Source: Saccharibacillus qingshengii
GTDB lineage: Bacteria; Bacillota; Bacilli; Paenibacillales; Paenibacillaceae
Length of the DNA stretch: 64,000 bases
NCBI RefSeq assembly: GCF_013185195.1
Contig: NZ_JAAZWC010000003.1
Coordinates: forward strand, 62,001-126,000
Reading direction: 5' to 3'
In this document: positions 1 to 8,908 of the stretch, one piece after another
How the letters are laid out: every line of letters starts with the position of its first letter
How positions within the stretch are numbered: position 1 is the stretch's first letter
Notes under the pieces: generated by a model
Databases searched by the model: none
Told to the model about the DNA's origin: nothing
Seen by the model: the letters and a program-made list of their open reading frames with translations, nothing else
Position numbers and translations under genes: made by a program

Positions 1-44
1 ATGCCCGCTTACTATATCGGTTCTTTTTTGTTCTTGTCAACCCT

Positions 45-74
45 TTGCCAATTCGGCGGACAATGATTTATACT
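45..74 (+). promoter_or_regulatory. Promoter of the TetR-phzF pair
   Basis: TTGCCA (45-50) and TATACT (69-74) are separated by 18 bases, a good sigma-A match. An imperfect inverted pair (TACT at 71-74, AGTA at 86-89) overlaps the likely start point and could be the autorepressor site, which is only a guess. Confidence 0.5.
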
Positions 75-120
75 GATCGGTACAGAGTAGACAGCGCCTT
101 ATAGGCGAAGGAGGAAGAAC

Positions 121-711
121 ATGAGACCGCGTGCTTTTGACGAACGGGAAGTCCTTGAAGCCGCCATGCGGGTATTCTGGGAAAAAGGGTACGAAGCCGC
201 TTCGCTCCACGATCTGACCGTGAGAATGAATATCCGCAAGCCAAGTTTGTATGCGGCATTCGGCGACAAGCGGGAGCTGTTCGGGAAAGTGCTGGATCTG
301 TACATGCGCAAGCATATCGCTTACGTGGACGAAGTGCTGGGCAGGGAATCCGCAGCTGCGGTGGCATTCGGCGGCCTGCTGCGAGATCTGGCAACCGCAG
401 GTTCGGGCGGAGACCCGACACTCGGCTGCCTGGCGATTCTGACCATCGACGAGTTGGCGCGCCGCGAACCGGAGTGGACCGCGAAGACGCAGGCCCATCA
501 GCTGAGGTTGGCCGAACGGTTTCGACAGCGGATCGAACAGGGCATCTCTTCGGGCGAATTGGCACCGGACCAGGATGCGGCCGCGCTCGCCCATGCGCTG
601 CTGGCAGCGGTGATCGGTCTGACCGTGATGGTCAAAACACGGCCGGATGCCGCTTTTGTCGACTCGACGATCGCAGGAACATTGACCTTATTCAAGGAGG
701 CGCAATCATGA
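121..711 (+). CDS. TetR/AcrR family transcriptional regulator
   Basis: A 196-residue one-component repressor. The N-terminal helix-turn-helix (about residues 8-55, with LHDLTVRMNIRKPSLYAAF) is typical of TetR proteins, and the rest is the all-helical ligand domain. An AAGGAGG ribosome-binding site sits just before the ATG. Its TGA overlaps the ATG of the following PhzF gene in an ATGA, so the two are translationally coupled and the regulator probably controls that enzyme as well as itself. The ligand cannot be predicted from sequence. Confidence 0.9.
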   Translation: MRPRAFDEREVLEAAMRVFWEKGYEAASLHDLTVRMNIRKPSLYAAFGDKRELFGKVLDLYMRKHIAYVDEVLGRESAAAVAFGGLLRDLATAGSGGDPTLGCLAILTIDELARREPEWTAKTQAHQLRLAERFRQRIEQGISSGELAPDQDAAALAHALLAAVIGLTVMVKTRPDAAFVDSTIAGTLTLFKEAQS

Positions 712-1610
712 CAACCGTTCAAGTTTTTCATTACGAGGCTTTTTCGTCTGTCGCGGGGCAGGGCAATCCGGCAGGCGTGATGCTGGATGCGGATTTTTTG
801 ACGGATGCGCAGATGCAGGAGATTGCGGCTGCAGTCGGTTTCAACGAAACGACGTTTATCTGCCGGTCGGAAGAAGCGGACGTCAAGCTGCGCTATTTTA
901 CGCCGGGCAATGAAATGGACCTGTGCGGACATGCGACGATGGCGTCGCTGTACGCGCTGCATACGAGAGGAAGGCTGGACCGAACCGAGGCCTTGATCGA
1001 GACCAAAGCCGGCCTGCTGCCGGTGCAGCTTCGGTATGGGGCGGACGGCGGCGGGGAATCGCTGTTCATGCGCATGCGTCAGGCCGACCCGGTATTCGTT
1101 CCGTTCGAAGGCGATCGGGAACGTCTGCTTGCGCTGATGGGACTGTCCGTCGACGATCTGGATGACCGCTATCCGATCGTTTACGGCAGTACGGGCGTCT
1201 GGACGCTGCTGATTCCGATCCGGAAGCTGGAAGCCTTCTCGCGTATGACTCCCGACAATGCCGCCTTTCCGGATGTGCTGACGCAGCAGCCGCGGGCGTC
1301 TTTGCATCCTTTTTGTATGGAGACCGTCGATCCCGCAGCCCGCATGCATGCGCGTCATTTCTCTTCGCCGTTCTCCGGCATGGTCGAAGATCCGTCTACG
1401 GGCACGGCGACCGGCGTCATGGGCGCTTATGCCCTGACTTATATGGAGCCGGAAGCGGCTCGCGGCGAATTCATGGTCGAGCAGGGAATCGAGATGGGAC
1501 GCAGCGGACGGATTCGGGTAGAGGCGGCGCGCACAGACGAGGGAGGCATGGATATCCGGGTATCCGGCCAGGCGGTGTTCGTCGGAGAATTGGAGATCGA
1601 ATTAGATTGA
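708..1610 (+). CDS. PhzF family isomerase/epimerase-like protein
   Basis: A 300-residue protein of the PhzF (diaminopimelate-epimerase-like) fold. It begins with the family pattern VFHYEAFS..GNPAGV, has the catalytic glutamate in GFNETTF (Glu47) and the CGHAT loop, and ends with the GSGxA-type second half (DPSTGTATGVMGAY). The family isomerises small acids, PhzF itself acting in phenazine synthesis, but no phenazine genes are nearby, so the substrate is unknown. The start overlaps the stop of the TetR gene. Length matches the family. Confidence 0.88.
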   Translation: MTTVQVFHYEAFSSVAGQGNPAGVMLDADFLTDAQMQEIAAAVGFNETTFICRSEEADVKLRYFTPGNEMDLCGHATMASLYALHTRGRLDRTEALIETKAGLLPVQLRYGADGGGESLFMRMRQADPVFVPFEGDRERLLALMGLSVDDLDDRYPIVYGSTGVWTLLIPIRKLEAFSRMTPDNAAFPDVLTQQPRASLHPFCMETVDPAARMHARHFSSPFSGMVEDPSTGTATGVMGAYALTYMEPEAARGEFMVEQGIEMGRSGRIRVEAARTDEGGMDIRVSGQAVFVGELEIELD

Positions 1611-1674
1611 ATAGAGGCCAAAACCCAACTTCCTTCGCTTCCGGCGCGTTTAAGGGATAAGAGGAGGGGGTAAC

Positions 1675-2156
1675 ATGATGCTGGAAAAGAAAACGTACCG
1701 GGTACGCAGTGTCTATTCGATCGGCACCTTTATCGGATGCGGCTGCCTGGCTGCGATTTGGTTTTTTATGCGTATAGGGATCGGGAGCATGCATGGAGCG
1801 ATGTGTTGGAAAACAGAATCGTGTACGGCTTCACTCTGACATTTGCGATTTTGTTGGCGGTTGTCGCTCTGGTGAGCCTGTGGCAAATGAGACGACCCGC
1901 TTATCAGCTGGAGCTCGACCGGGACAAGATCAAGCTGCGCCGTCGTGAGCTGGGCAGCGACCGGATCAAACGCATCTATGTATCAAAAGGAGAGCTTCCT
2001 CTGGTCGGGATCCTCCCCAAACGATCCGGGTTCGTTCCTAACGACTATACGTTCAAATTCCTCGAAGATCCCGAGCCGAAGATTCAGGAGCTGCTGGAGT
2101 GGGCGAGCGCCAACGGCGTATCGGTCATTCATAAAGAAAGAGCGCGTTGGCTGTGA
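1675..2156 (+). CDS. Two-helix membrane protein, interrupted by a frameshift in a T6 run
   Basis: A strong ribosome-binding site (GAGGAGG, 1661-1667) precedes ATG 1675, which opens MMLEKKTYRVRSV and a first membrane helix. That frame closes after about 54 codons. The second frame, which has no ribosome-binding site of its own, carries a second helix (FAILLAVVALVSLW) and a charged cytoplasmic tail to 2156. Moving back one base in the T6 run at 1762-1767 joins them into one 160-residue protein with two helices. I do not recognise a family. The lesion may be a real 1-bp deletion, slippage control, or a sequencing error. Confidence 0.6.
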
Positions 2157-2164
2157 ACGCCTAC

Positions 2165-2200
2165 AAAAATAAGGGATGCCCGAAGGCATCCCTTATTTTT
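2165..2200. terminator. Bidirectional terminator between convergent genes
   Basis: Stem AAGGGATGCC / GGCATCCCTT with a CGAA loop, flanked by A5 and T5, so it works in both directions. The stop codon of the Excalibur gene lies inside the stem. Confidence 0.85.
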
Positions 2201-2456
2201 CGCAGGCAATAAAGTCTTTGTCGCGGTCTTTTTTCTGGTTTTCTTCGTACAATTTCGCGGAAACGAACGGTTTGTGCTTCGTTTTGCCGCCTTGGTTTTT
2301 GACGGATGCGGATTTGGCGACGCCGCCTTTGTAATCTTTGTTCAGTTCGGAGCAGTTTTGATACTTTTGGGCGGCATCGACAGGCTGCGGAGATGCGGGA
2401 ACGGCTACGGCAAGCAGCAGGGCGAAGCTCAGGCCATAGGCCAGTCTTTTTTTCAT
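2193..2456 (-). CDS. Secreted Excalibur-domain protein
   Basis: An 87-residue exported protein. It has a signal peptide (MKKRLAYGLSFALLLAVAV, cleavage near the DAA at 27-29), then an Excalibur domain: YQNCSELNKDYKGGVAK, and the calcium-loop-like DRDKDFIACE at the C-terminus with its paired cysteines. Excalibur domains occur in extracellular Gram-positive proteins and are thought to bind calcium. The gene stands alone with a GGAGGC ribosome-binding site upstream of its ATG. Confidence 0.85.
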   Translation of the reverse strand: MKKRLAYGLSFALLLAVAVPASPQPVDAAQKYQNCSELNKDYKGGVAKSASVKNQGGKTKHKPFVSAKLYEENQKKDRDKDFIACEK

Positions 2457-2634
2457 GGGGAAAGCCTCCAGTTCATCCAGGGATAGTTCCGTCCTCGGGG
2501 GCGGAACGAATGTCGTCTGGGATTTATATCGGAAGAAGAAGCCAGGGGTTTAATAGAGGGTAAGGAAATAACAAGGACATTAGGCACAAGATGCAGCAAA
2601 AGGAGATTAACAAAGCATAAGAGGAGGAACACAG

Positions 2635-2853
2635 ATGGCCGGGCGCAAAAAGAGATTTTTTAACGAGGAACGGGAAGGATTGGCCGGGGAACGGGTGATG
2701 CTGCTGTATATCAAATATGCCTACTACTGCACCGCCCAATGGATCATTCGAAAAAAATCACCGCTGGATTCCCGTTTCACAGACAGGTTGAAGCAGCTTC
2801 GCGCGGCAATCGACGATTCCAAAAAGATTCGTTTCGATCACGGCATAAGCTGA
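2635..2853 (+). CDS. Small hypothetical protein
   Basis: A 72-residue basic protein (MAGRKKRFFNEEREGLAGERVMLLYIKYAYY) with an aromatic-rich centre and no signal peptide or clear membrane helix. The ribosome-binding site AGAGGAGG is well placed, which supports it as a real gene. I recognise no family. Confidence 0.55.
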   Translation: MAGRKKRFFNEEREGLAGERVMLLYIKYAYYCTAQWIIRKKSPLDSRFTDRLKQLRAAIDDSKKIRFDHGIS

Positions 2854-2942
2854 AGCGACAAGAACCCGGATCTTTGCGGCAGCGAAATTTGTATGAAGCG
2901 GGCGGCTTTACAACAACAAAAATGTCCACCCAAGAAGGATGA

Positions 2943-3425
2943 GTGTCCGTGATTATCATCAGCGAAGAAATCCGGGTGAATGCTCCGATCGAGGTGTGCT
3001 ACGATGCCGCACGCGATATCGGACTGCATCCGCAAACCGTCTGGCCCCGAACGAAAGAACGGACGCTGCCAGGAGGAAGAAGGGACGGCCTGCTGGAAAA
3101 AGGCGAAAAGGTCGTATTCGAAGCGGTTCATTTCGGTGTGCGGCAGAGATTGGAGTCGGTTGCGGAAGAAATGGAGCGGCCGGACTTTTTCGTCGATCGG
3201 ATGAGCCGCGGCGCGTTCAAGGAGATGATGCACCGGCATGAATTTGAGACGAGCGGTCAAGAAACGATCGTGCGCGATATCCTGCAGTTCGCTTCTCCGC
3301 TGGGACCGATCGGCCGTCTGTTCGACGCACTCGTTCTGAAACGTTATATGCGATCTTTTATCCGATACCGCCAGCGGCAGTTAAAAAAAGCAGTAGAGCG
3401 GATGTACACGTTGGAAGGACAATAG
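2943..3425 (+). CDS. SRPBCC (START-like) ligand-binding domain protein
   Basis: A 160-residue protein starting at GTG with AAGGA four bases upstream. The opening strand SEEIRVNAPIEVCYDAARDIGLHP and the ending SPLGPIGRLFDALVLKRYMRSFIRYRQRQLKKAVE match SRPBCC proteins of the cell-division-inhibitor/cyclase-like type, which fold as a helix-grip with a hydrophobic pocket. The ligand is unknown. It stands alone between a small gene and thrC. Confidence 0.75.
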   Translation: MSVIIISEEIRVNAPIEVCYDAARDIGLHPQTVWPRTKERTLPGGRRDGLLEKGEKVVFEAVHFGVRQRLESVAEEMERPDFFVDRMSRGAFKEMMHRHEFETSGQETIVRDILQFASPLGPIGRLFDALVLKRYMRSFIRYRQRQLKKAVERMYTLEGQ

Positions 3426-3554
3426 TCCGCTGCGAGAAAAGCTCCGTTTAAGCTCGCTGACTGTTTTTTGAAGCGAAAAGTAAAAAAAGACTGTCATCCG
3501 ATGTCGGTTTCGGGGTATGATTATTGAAATATTCTCGATCACTGGGGGCTTACG

Positions 3555-4979
3555 ATGAACTACATCAGTACAAGAGGTCAAGTTGAACCGAAAGGCTTTA
3601 TCGATACCGTTCTGATGGGACTGGGCGAAGACGGAGGACTGATGATTCCGCAGCAGATCCCGACCGTATCGGCCGAAACGCTGGAACAATGGCAGGAGCT
3701 GCCTTTTCGCGAGCTGTTTATCGAAATTTTCTCGCTGTACGCCAACGGAGAGATTCCGGAAGCCGATCTGAAGCAGTTGGTGGATGCCAGCTATGCTTCG
3801 TTCCGCGAACCGGAAGTGACGCCGGTGCGCAAGCTGAACGATTCCCTGTACATTCTGGAATTGTTCCACGGCCCGACGTTTGCCTTCAAGGACGTAGCGC
3901 TGCAGTTCATGGGCGAATTCTATTCGTACGTCTCCCGGACGCGCGGCGAGATCATCCATATCCTCGGCGCAACGTCCGGCGATACCGGCGCGGCGGCGAT
4001 CCAGGGCGTGCGCGGCAAAGAAGGCATCAAGATCTGTATTCTTCACCCGCATGAAAAAGTCAGCAAAGTGCAGGAACTGCAGATGACGACGGTGAACGAC
4101 GAGAACGTGCTGAACCTGTCGGTCAAAGGCAACTTCGACGACTGCCAGCGCATCATCAAGGAACTGTTCTCCGATCTGTCGTTCAAAGGCGAACATCATC
4201 TGCGCGCGATCAATTCGATCAATTTTGTGCGGATTCTGGCTCAGACGGTCTATTACTTCTATGCGTACTTCCGCGTGAGCGAACAGTTGGGTGCCGACGC
4301 GGCCGCCAAGAAGATCAACGTCAGCGTGCCGTCCGGCAACTTCGGCAATATCTTCTCGGGTTTCCTGGCGAAAAAGATGGGTCTGCCGATCCACAAACTC
4401 ATCATCGCGACGAACGAAAACAATATTCTGGAGCGCTTCGTGACGACGGGCGAATACCGTCCGGGCGAGTTCCGCAAGACGCACAGCCCGTCGATGGACA
4501 TCCAGGTGGCGAGCAATTTCGAACGCTACCTGTATTATCTGCTGGACGAAGATTCCGAGAAAGTGTCGGCATACATGGCGAAGCTTGCGAGCGAAGGCGG
4601 CATCACCGTCGAAGGCGAACTGCTGAAGCGCGTGCAGTCCGAACTGCATGCGCTCGGCGCCAAGAACGAGCAGGGACTTGAACTGATGGGCCGCTACAAA
4701 AAAGAGTACGATTATCTGCTCGATCCGCATACCGCGTGCGGCGTGGCGGCGTACGAAGCGTTTAACGGGGAAGGCGAAGTGACCGCCGCGTTCGCGACGG
4801 CGCATCCGGCCAAGTTCGACGAAGCGGTGCGCCTGCTCGATATCGTGCAGGACTTCCCGGTCGAGATCGCCGAACTGGTCGCCAAAGAGCAGTTCCAGAC
4901 CGTGATCGACAACGACAAAGCGGAAGTGACGCGCCAGCTCGAAGCTTTTTTTGCGGGGGACGCGGTAAGCCGCTCTTAA
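3555..4979 (+). CDS. thrC: Threonine synthase
   Basis: A 474-residue PLP enzyme converting O-phospho-L-homoserine to threonine in the cytoplasm. It is the long threonine synthase form: N-terminal MNYISTRGQ.....GLGEDGGL, then HGPTFAFKD with the PLP lysine at Lys112, and the ATSGDTGAAA and SGNFGN phosphate-loop motifs. Length is normal for this subclass. It stands alone without hom or thrB, and I see no T-box in its 130-base upstream gap. A terminator follows immediately. Confidence 0.95.
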   Translation: MNYISTRGQVEPKGFIDTVLMGLGEDGGLMIPQQIPTVSAETLEQWQELPFRELFIEIFSLYANGEIPEADLKQLVDASYASFREPEVTPVRKLNDSLYILELFHGPTFAFKDVALQFMGEFYSYVSRTRGEIIHILGATSGDTGAAAIQGVRGKEGIKICILHPHEKVSKVQELQMTTVNDENVLNLSVKGNFDDCQRIIKELFSDLSFKGEHHLRAINSINFVRILAQTVYYFYAYFRVSEQLGADAAAKKINVSVPSGNFGNIFSGFLAKKMGLPIHKLIIATNENNILERFVTTGEYRPGEFRKTHSPSMDIQVASNFERYLYYLLDEDSEKVSAYMAKLASEGGITVEGELLKRVQSELHALGAKNEQGLELMGRYKKEYDYLLDPHTACGVAAYEAFNGEGEVTAAFATAHPAKFDEAVRLLDIVQDFPVEIAELVAKEQFQTVIDNDKAEVTRQLEAFFAGDAVSRS

Positions 4980-4995
4980 ACGGTTGACCCAGAAG

Positions 4996-5023
4996 AACGC
5001 CTTCCGTCAGGGAGGCGTTTTTT
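4996..5023 (+). terminator. Terminator of thrC
   Basis: GC-rich hairpin AACGCCTTCC / GGGAGGCGTT followed by a T run directly after the thrC stop. Confidence 0.8.
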
Positions 5024-5118
5024 GCTGCGGAAGAACGGAAGGCGGACATGACTCTCTGCGTGGATTGCGGTATGCTGGCTGTAGAATAAAAATAGCGAAA
5101 CGGGAGCGTGGAACAATC

Positions 5119-5997
5119 ATGAACAAATTGGCCTGGATCGGAACGGGATATATGGGACTGCCGATGGCGCGCAATCTGCTGCAGGCGGGTTACCCGGTGC
5201 ATGTATATAACCGCACGGAAGACAAAGCGCGTCCGCTGACGGAAAACGGAGCGGTACTTGCTTCTTCGCCGCGTGAAGCCGCGCAGGGCAGCGAAATCGT
5301 TTTTGTCATGCTGACAAAAGGTTCTGCCGTGCAGGCTGTATTCGAAGGAGAAGAAGGTCTGCTTGCAGGGCTTGAAGCAGGCAGCGTCGTCGTAAACATG
5401 AGCACGATCGCGCCGGAAGAAGCGCAAGGGTTCGCGAGGCAGGTGGAGCAGGCGGGCGGGCATTACGTGGATGCGCCGGTATCCGGTTCGGTCGGTCCGG
5501 CGGAGAACGGGCAGCTGGTCATTCTGGCCGGAGGCCGTGCGGAAGCGGTGACGCTGTGTCAGCCGTTCTTCGATATTTTGGGCAAAAAAACGATCCGGTT
5601 CGGCGAGGTCGGCGCAGGCAGTTCGGCCAAGCTGTCGATCAATCTGCTGCTCGGCGTCATGGCGCAGGGCATCTCCGAATCGCTGCTGATTGGCGAAAGC
5701 GCGGGACTTGACCGGGCGCAGCTGATCGAAATGATCGGCGAATCCGCCGTCAACACGCCGATGCTGGCCGGCAAAAAAGACATGTGGATGAACGAAGAGT
5801 TCCCGGCGGCGTTTATGGTGAGCCTGCTGTCCAAAGATCTGGGGCTGCTGACGGCGGAAGCGAAGCGGCAGGGTCTCGAGCTGCCGCTGGCCGAAGCCGC
5901 GGACCGGACGTACGCCGACGCGGTGCGCAGCGGCAGAGGCGAACTGGACATGGCCGCCGTCTGGCTTGAGCTCAAAGAACGAAACGAAAATCGATAA
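5119..5997 (+). CDS. NAD(P)-dependent beta-hydroxyacid dehydrogenase (3-hydroxyisobutyrate dehydrogenase-like)
   Basis: A 292-residue Rossmann enzyme. The nucleotide loop is GTGYMGLPMA at 8-17, the substrate loop DAPVSGSVGPAENG at 118-131, and the catalytic lysine lies in GAGSSAKLSIN (Lys171), all in family order. The family oxidises or reduces short beta-hydroxyacids such as 3-hydroxyisobutyrate, tartronate semialdehyde or succinic semialdehyde. Which one applies cannot be told here because no pathway genes are adjacent. A longer in-frame start upstream was rejected because it would run through the thrC terminator. Confidence 0.88.
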   Translation: MNKLAWIGTGYMGLPMARNLLQAGYPVHVYNRTEDKARPLTENGAVLASSPREAAQGSEIVFVMLTKGSAVQAVFEGEEGLLAGLEAGSVVVNMSTIAPEEAQGFARQVEQAGGHYVDAPVSGSVGPAENGQLVILAGGRAEAVTLCQPFFDILGKKTIRFGEVGAGSSAKLSINLLLGVMAQGISESLLIGESAGLDRAQLIEMIGESAVNTPMLAGKKDMWMNEEFPAAFMVSLLSKDLGLLTAEAKRQGLELPLAEAADRTYADAVRSGRGELDMAAVWLELKERNENR

Positions 5998-6009
5998 GGA
6001 GTTTTGCTT

Positions 6010-6531
6010 ATGAAAGCCCGAAATATCGCCGTGAAACTGCTGGCTGCGCTGGTGCTGCTCGGCTACGGATCTCTGCTGCTCTATTGGATGTTCTGGGGAT
6101 TCGGACGTTCTTCGCATATCGCGTTGGGAGGCGATTTTCGTTATAATCTGGAACCTTTCGAGACGATCCGGCTGTTTACCCGCTCGGCGGGCTGGAACAA
6201 TCTGCGGGCGCCGCTGATCAATCTGGCGGGCAACGTCGCGCTGTTTATTCCGTTCGGCGTACTGTTTCCGATCCTGTTTCGCAGATGCCGGCGTTATCCC
6301 GTATTCATTATCCGTTTCCTGGCTCTGATTCTGCTGCTCGAATTGGCACAGGGGATTTCGGGAGCGGGCGTGGCGGATGTGGACGACCTGATCCTGAACG
6401 GAGCCGGAGCGACAATCGGATATATCGGATACCGCTTGGCCGTCGGCCCGGAGAAAAAGCGCGGCGGTCGAAGAGATGGGCGCAAGTCTGCGGCGGCCGG
6501 AAGCGGTCGAACCGCGCAGGAGCGAAGATAG
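6010..6531 (+). CDS. VanZ-like family membrane protein
   Basis: A 173-residue polytopic protein with four predicted membrane helices. It has the VanZ-like signatures NLAGNVALFIPFGVLFP and LELAQGISGAGVADVDDLILNGAGATIGY. The C-terminus is basic and probably cytoplasmic. VanZ-like proteins are linked to glycopeptide tolerance in one enterococcal system, but most chromosomal members have no known role. AAGGAG at 5996-6001 supports ATG 6010 over the in-frame TTG at 6004. The short gap from the dehydrogenase suggests cotranscription. Confidence 0.85.
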   Translation: MKARNIAVKLLAALVLLGYGSLLLYWMFWGFGRSSHIALGGDFRYNLEPFETIRLFTRSAGWNNLRAPLINLAGNVALFIPFGVLFPILFRRCRRYPVFIIRFLALILLLELAQGISGAGVADVDDLILNGAGATIGYIGYRLAVGPEKKRGGRRDGRKSAAAGSGRTAQERR

Positions 6532-6556
6532 TCAGACCCGTTCGAGTAGAAAAACG

Positions 6557-6586
6557 AAGGGAAGTGTAACATGTGCTTCCCTTTTT
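6557..6586 (+). terminator. Terminator after the VanZ-like gene
   Basis: Stem AAGGGAAG / CTTCCCTT with an 11-base loop and a T run. Confidence 0.75.
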
Positions 6587-6631
6587 GCGTTTAGAAGATA
6601 ACTTGGAAGGAAAATAAAGGAGGCGGACAAG

Positions 6632-7267
6632 ATGAATGAACAAGAAAACAGACGAACCCGCACAACACGCGCTAGAATCAGGCTGCTGTTGGCTCTGCTG
6701 ATCTTTTTGGTCGGGATCGGAGGAAGCCTGGCGGCCGAGCCCGCGCCGGCTTACGCCTGCACCTGCGCAATCATCGATACGGAAGCAGCGGCCGGTTACG
6801 CGGATACCATCTTCTCGGGTACCGCTGTCGACCGACGCGAAAGCCTGGTCGGAGCGGATGGAATTCGTTCCAGTGCGGACCCGGCTTATTATCGATTTGA
6901 AGTCGACAAAGCCTGGAAAGGTGATGCTTACGAGAAGACGACCCTTTCGACCGAGATGAGCAGCTCATCCTGCGGAGCGGATTTCAAGATGGGCGAGAAG
7001 TATCTGGTATTCGCACGCAAAGACGGAGCGATGCTGACGACCGGTCTTTGTTCCGGCAATCAATCTTACGCGGCGGGCATCGAACCAGCTGCGATCCAGC
7101 AGCTTGGTGAACCGATCGAACTGCGGGCCGGTTCTTCTCCGGGTTGGCCGGAAGAAGGCTCGACCGTCCCGGTCTATGTATGGGTAATCGGCGGAGTGCT
7201 GGTGGTGGTGATCGTGGCTCTGGCACTTGCCCGCGGGCGCCGGCACGCAGCGAAGCGAAACCGGTGA
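6632..7267 (+). CDS. Secreted, membrane-anchored NTR/TIMP-like domain protein
   Basis: A 211-residue protein with a signal peptide ending at AYA (about residue 42), so the mature chain begins CTC. The pattern CTCAIID...SGTAVDRRES...FEVDKAWKG...CGADFKMGEKYLVFA...GLCSGN is that of bacterial tissue-inhibitor-of-metalloprotease-like (NTR) domains, with cysteines positioned for disulfides. A C-terminal helix (VYVWVIGGVLVVVIVALALA) followed by arginines and lysines anchors it in the membrane. The role of the family in bacteria is unknown. The ribosome-binding site is AAAGGAGG. Confidence 0.78.
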   Translation: MNEQENRRTRTTRARIRLLLALLIFLVGIGGSLAAEPAPAYACTCAIIDTEAAAGYADTIFSGTAVDRRESLVGADGIRSSADPAYYRFEVDKAWKGDAYEKTTLSTEMSSSSCGADFKMGEKYLVFARKDGAMLTTGLCSGNQSYAAGIEPAAIQQLGEPIELRAGSSPGWPEEGSTVPVYVWVIGGVLVVVIVALALARGRRHAAKRNR

Positions 7268-7290
7268 GAAAGTTCGAAACGGTTCCAAAA

Positions 7291-7329
7291 AAAAAAGGAT
7301 ACGGCCCACGCGGGGCGTATCCTTTTTAT
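7291..7329. terminator. Bidirectional terminator between convergent genes
   Basis: Stem AAGGATACG / CGTATCCTT flanked by A and T runs, between the NTR gene and the alkaline phosphatase. Confidence 0.8.
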
Positions 7330-7368
7330 CGTTTATTCGTACTCCAGCGGATGGGCCGTTTTCGCCGC

Positions 7369-8760
7369 TTAGCGTGTCGGCTTGCCGCCGAGCAGTTCGA
7401 AGATAATCTTCGCGTTATCCGTATTGTCGATCAGACCGGCAAAACGCTGGCTGCTCGGTCCGTACGCGTAGACCTGTACGTCTTCGCCGGTATGGCCGCC
7501 TGTTGTCCAGCCTGTGAACGAACGGGTATTGAAGATCGCTTCGATCGCATTGTCGATCGTCGTGACGTCTTTGCCGGCGGCCGCTTTTTTCACGGAAGCC
7601 CGTTCTTCGGCCGTCAGTTTGAGCTTGATGTTTTTCTTCAGCACGCTGTCGACCGATTCGCCGGCTGCGATCTTGGCTGCCATGTAGTCGGGCGTATGCA
7701 CAGCCGCTTTGATCGGGGCCACGTCGAAGTTGTATTCGCCGTTTGCGCCGAGGCTCAGACCTCCCGTGGAATGGTCGGCAGTCGCGACAACTAGCGTATT
7801 GCCGTCTTTTTTGGCAAAGTCGATTGCGGCCTGGAAAGCGCCTTCGAAGTCTTCCATCTCGCTCATCGCGCCGACGATGTCGTTGTCATGGCCGGCCCAG
7901 TCGATCTGGCTGCCTTCGACCATCAGGAAGAATCCTTGGTCGTTGTCGCTCAAGCGGTCGATTGCGGCATTCGTCATTTCTTTCAGCGACGGCGCTGCCG
8001 AAGTGCGGTCGATCATTTTGTCGAGGCCGCCGTCCGCGAACAAGCCGAGCAGCTGCTGATCTTTGTTGGCCAGCAGGCTTTTGCGATCGGTCACGTAACC
8101 GAAACCGGCTTTCTTGAATTCGGCGGCCAGATCGCGGTCTTTGCGTACAAAGTTGCTTTTGCCGCCGCCGAGCAGCACGTCGATCTTGTGTTTGCCGCCG
8201 ATCATTTCGTCGAAGTAATCGTCCGCGATCGCATCCATGTTTTTACGGCTGAGATCGTGTGCGCCAAAAGCGGCCGGTGTGGCATGCGTGATTTCGGACG
8301 TGGCGACAAGGCCTGTGGACATCCCGTTTTCTTTGGCCTGCTCCAGAACCGTTTTCACTTCCGTCTTGTCGTTGTCGACGGCGATCGCCGCATTATAGGT
8401 CTTGACTGCCGAAGACATGGCTGTCGCGGCCGAAGCGGAGTCGGTAATATTCTGGTGCTCGTCTTCCGGATACGTCGTTTGGGCGCCGACCAGATACGAA
8501 TCGAACGCCGTTTTTTCCATCAGGGGAGTAGACTTCTTGTCTTTCATGTACCGGTAAGCGGTCGTGTAGGAAGGACCCATCCCGTCGCCGATCAGGAAAA
8601 TCACGTTTTTGGCTGTGCCTGCTGCCGGTACTGCCGCCGCCGTTGGGGCATTTTCCGGAGCCGCAGGAGCCGCGGGAACGGCTGCTCCGGTCAGGGTCGG
8701 GGCTGCCGCCAAGGTCAGACCGAGTATGGCGGGAAGTCCTTTTTTAAACAAGCTGTGCAT
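7369..8760 (-). CDS. phoA: Secreted alkaline phosphatase
   Basis: A 463-residue enzyme releasing phosphate from organic monoesters outside the cell. An N-terminal signal region (to about 28) and an Ala/Pro linker precede the catalytic domain: FLIGDGMG (metal site, Asp59), ITDSASAATAMSSA with the nucleophile Ser108, EGSQIDWAGHDND, ATADHSTGG and WTTGGHTGEDV, which supply the zinc and magnesium ligands. Length matches Bacillus PhoA/PhoB enzymes. It is monocistronic. Regulation by phosphate starvation is likely (see the upstream site) but unproven. Confidence 0.93.
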   Translation of the reverse strand: MHSLFKKGLPAILGLTLAAAPTLTGAAVPAAPAAPENAPTAAAVPAAGTAKNVIFLIGDGMGPSYTTAYRYMKDKKSTPLMEKTAFDSYLVGAQTTYPEDEHQNITDSASAATAMSSAVKTYNAAIAVDNDKTEVKTVLEQAKENGMSTGLVATSEITHATPAAFGAHDLSRKNMDAIADDYFDEMIGGKHKIDVLLGGGKSNFVRKDRDLAAEFKKAGFGYVTDRKSLLANKDQQLLGLFADGGLDKMIDRTSAAPSLKEMTNAAIDRLSDNDQGFFLMVEGSQIDWAGHDNDIVGAMSEMEDFEGAFQAAIDFAKKDGNTLVVATADHSTGGLSLGANGEYNFDVAPIKAAVHTPDYMAAKIAAGESVDSVLKKNIKLKLTAEERASVKKAAAGKDVTTIDNAIEAIFNTRSFTGWTTGGHTGEDVQVYAYGPSSQRFAGLIDNTDNAKIIFELLGGKPTR

Positions 8761-8857
8761 GTAATGTCCTCCTTCAAATATGTATCTTGGCCAAATCTGC
8801 GCTCACGCCGACTCACGGGGGAGGTTGGTGAGGCCTTAACGATTGAACATATGCTCA

Positions 8858-8908
8858 AGTATAGTCACCAATATAAAATGAAGATCCGAGTTATGTAAAA
8901 AGTATGAA
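8858..8908 (-). promoter_or_regulatory. Candidate PhoP-dependent promoter of the alkaline phosphatase
   Basis: On the coding strand a TATACT -10 box lies at 8858-8863 with no good -35, as expected for an activator-dependent promoter. Upstream, TTCATA (8903-8908) and TACATA (8892-8897) repeat with an 11-base period, resembling PhoP boxes. The rest of the 350-base gap (8761-9110) shows no gene. Confidence 0.35.
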
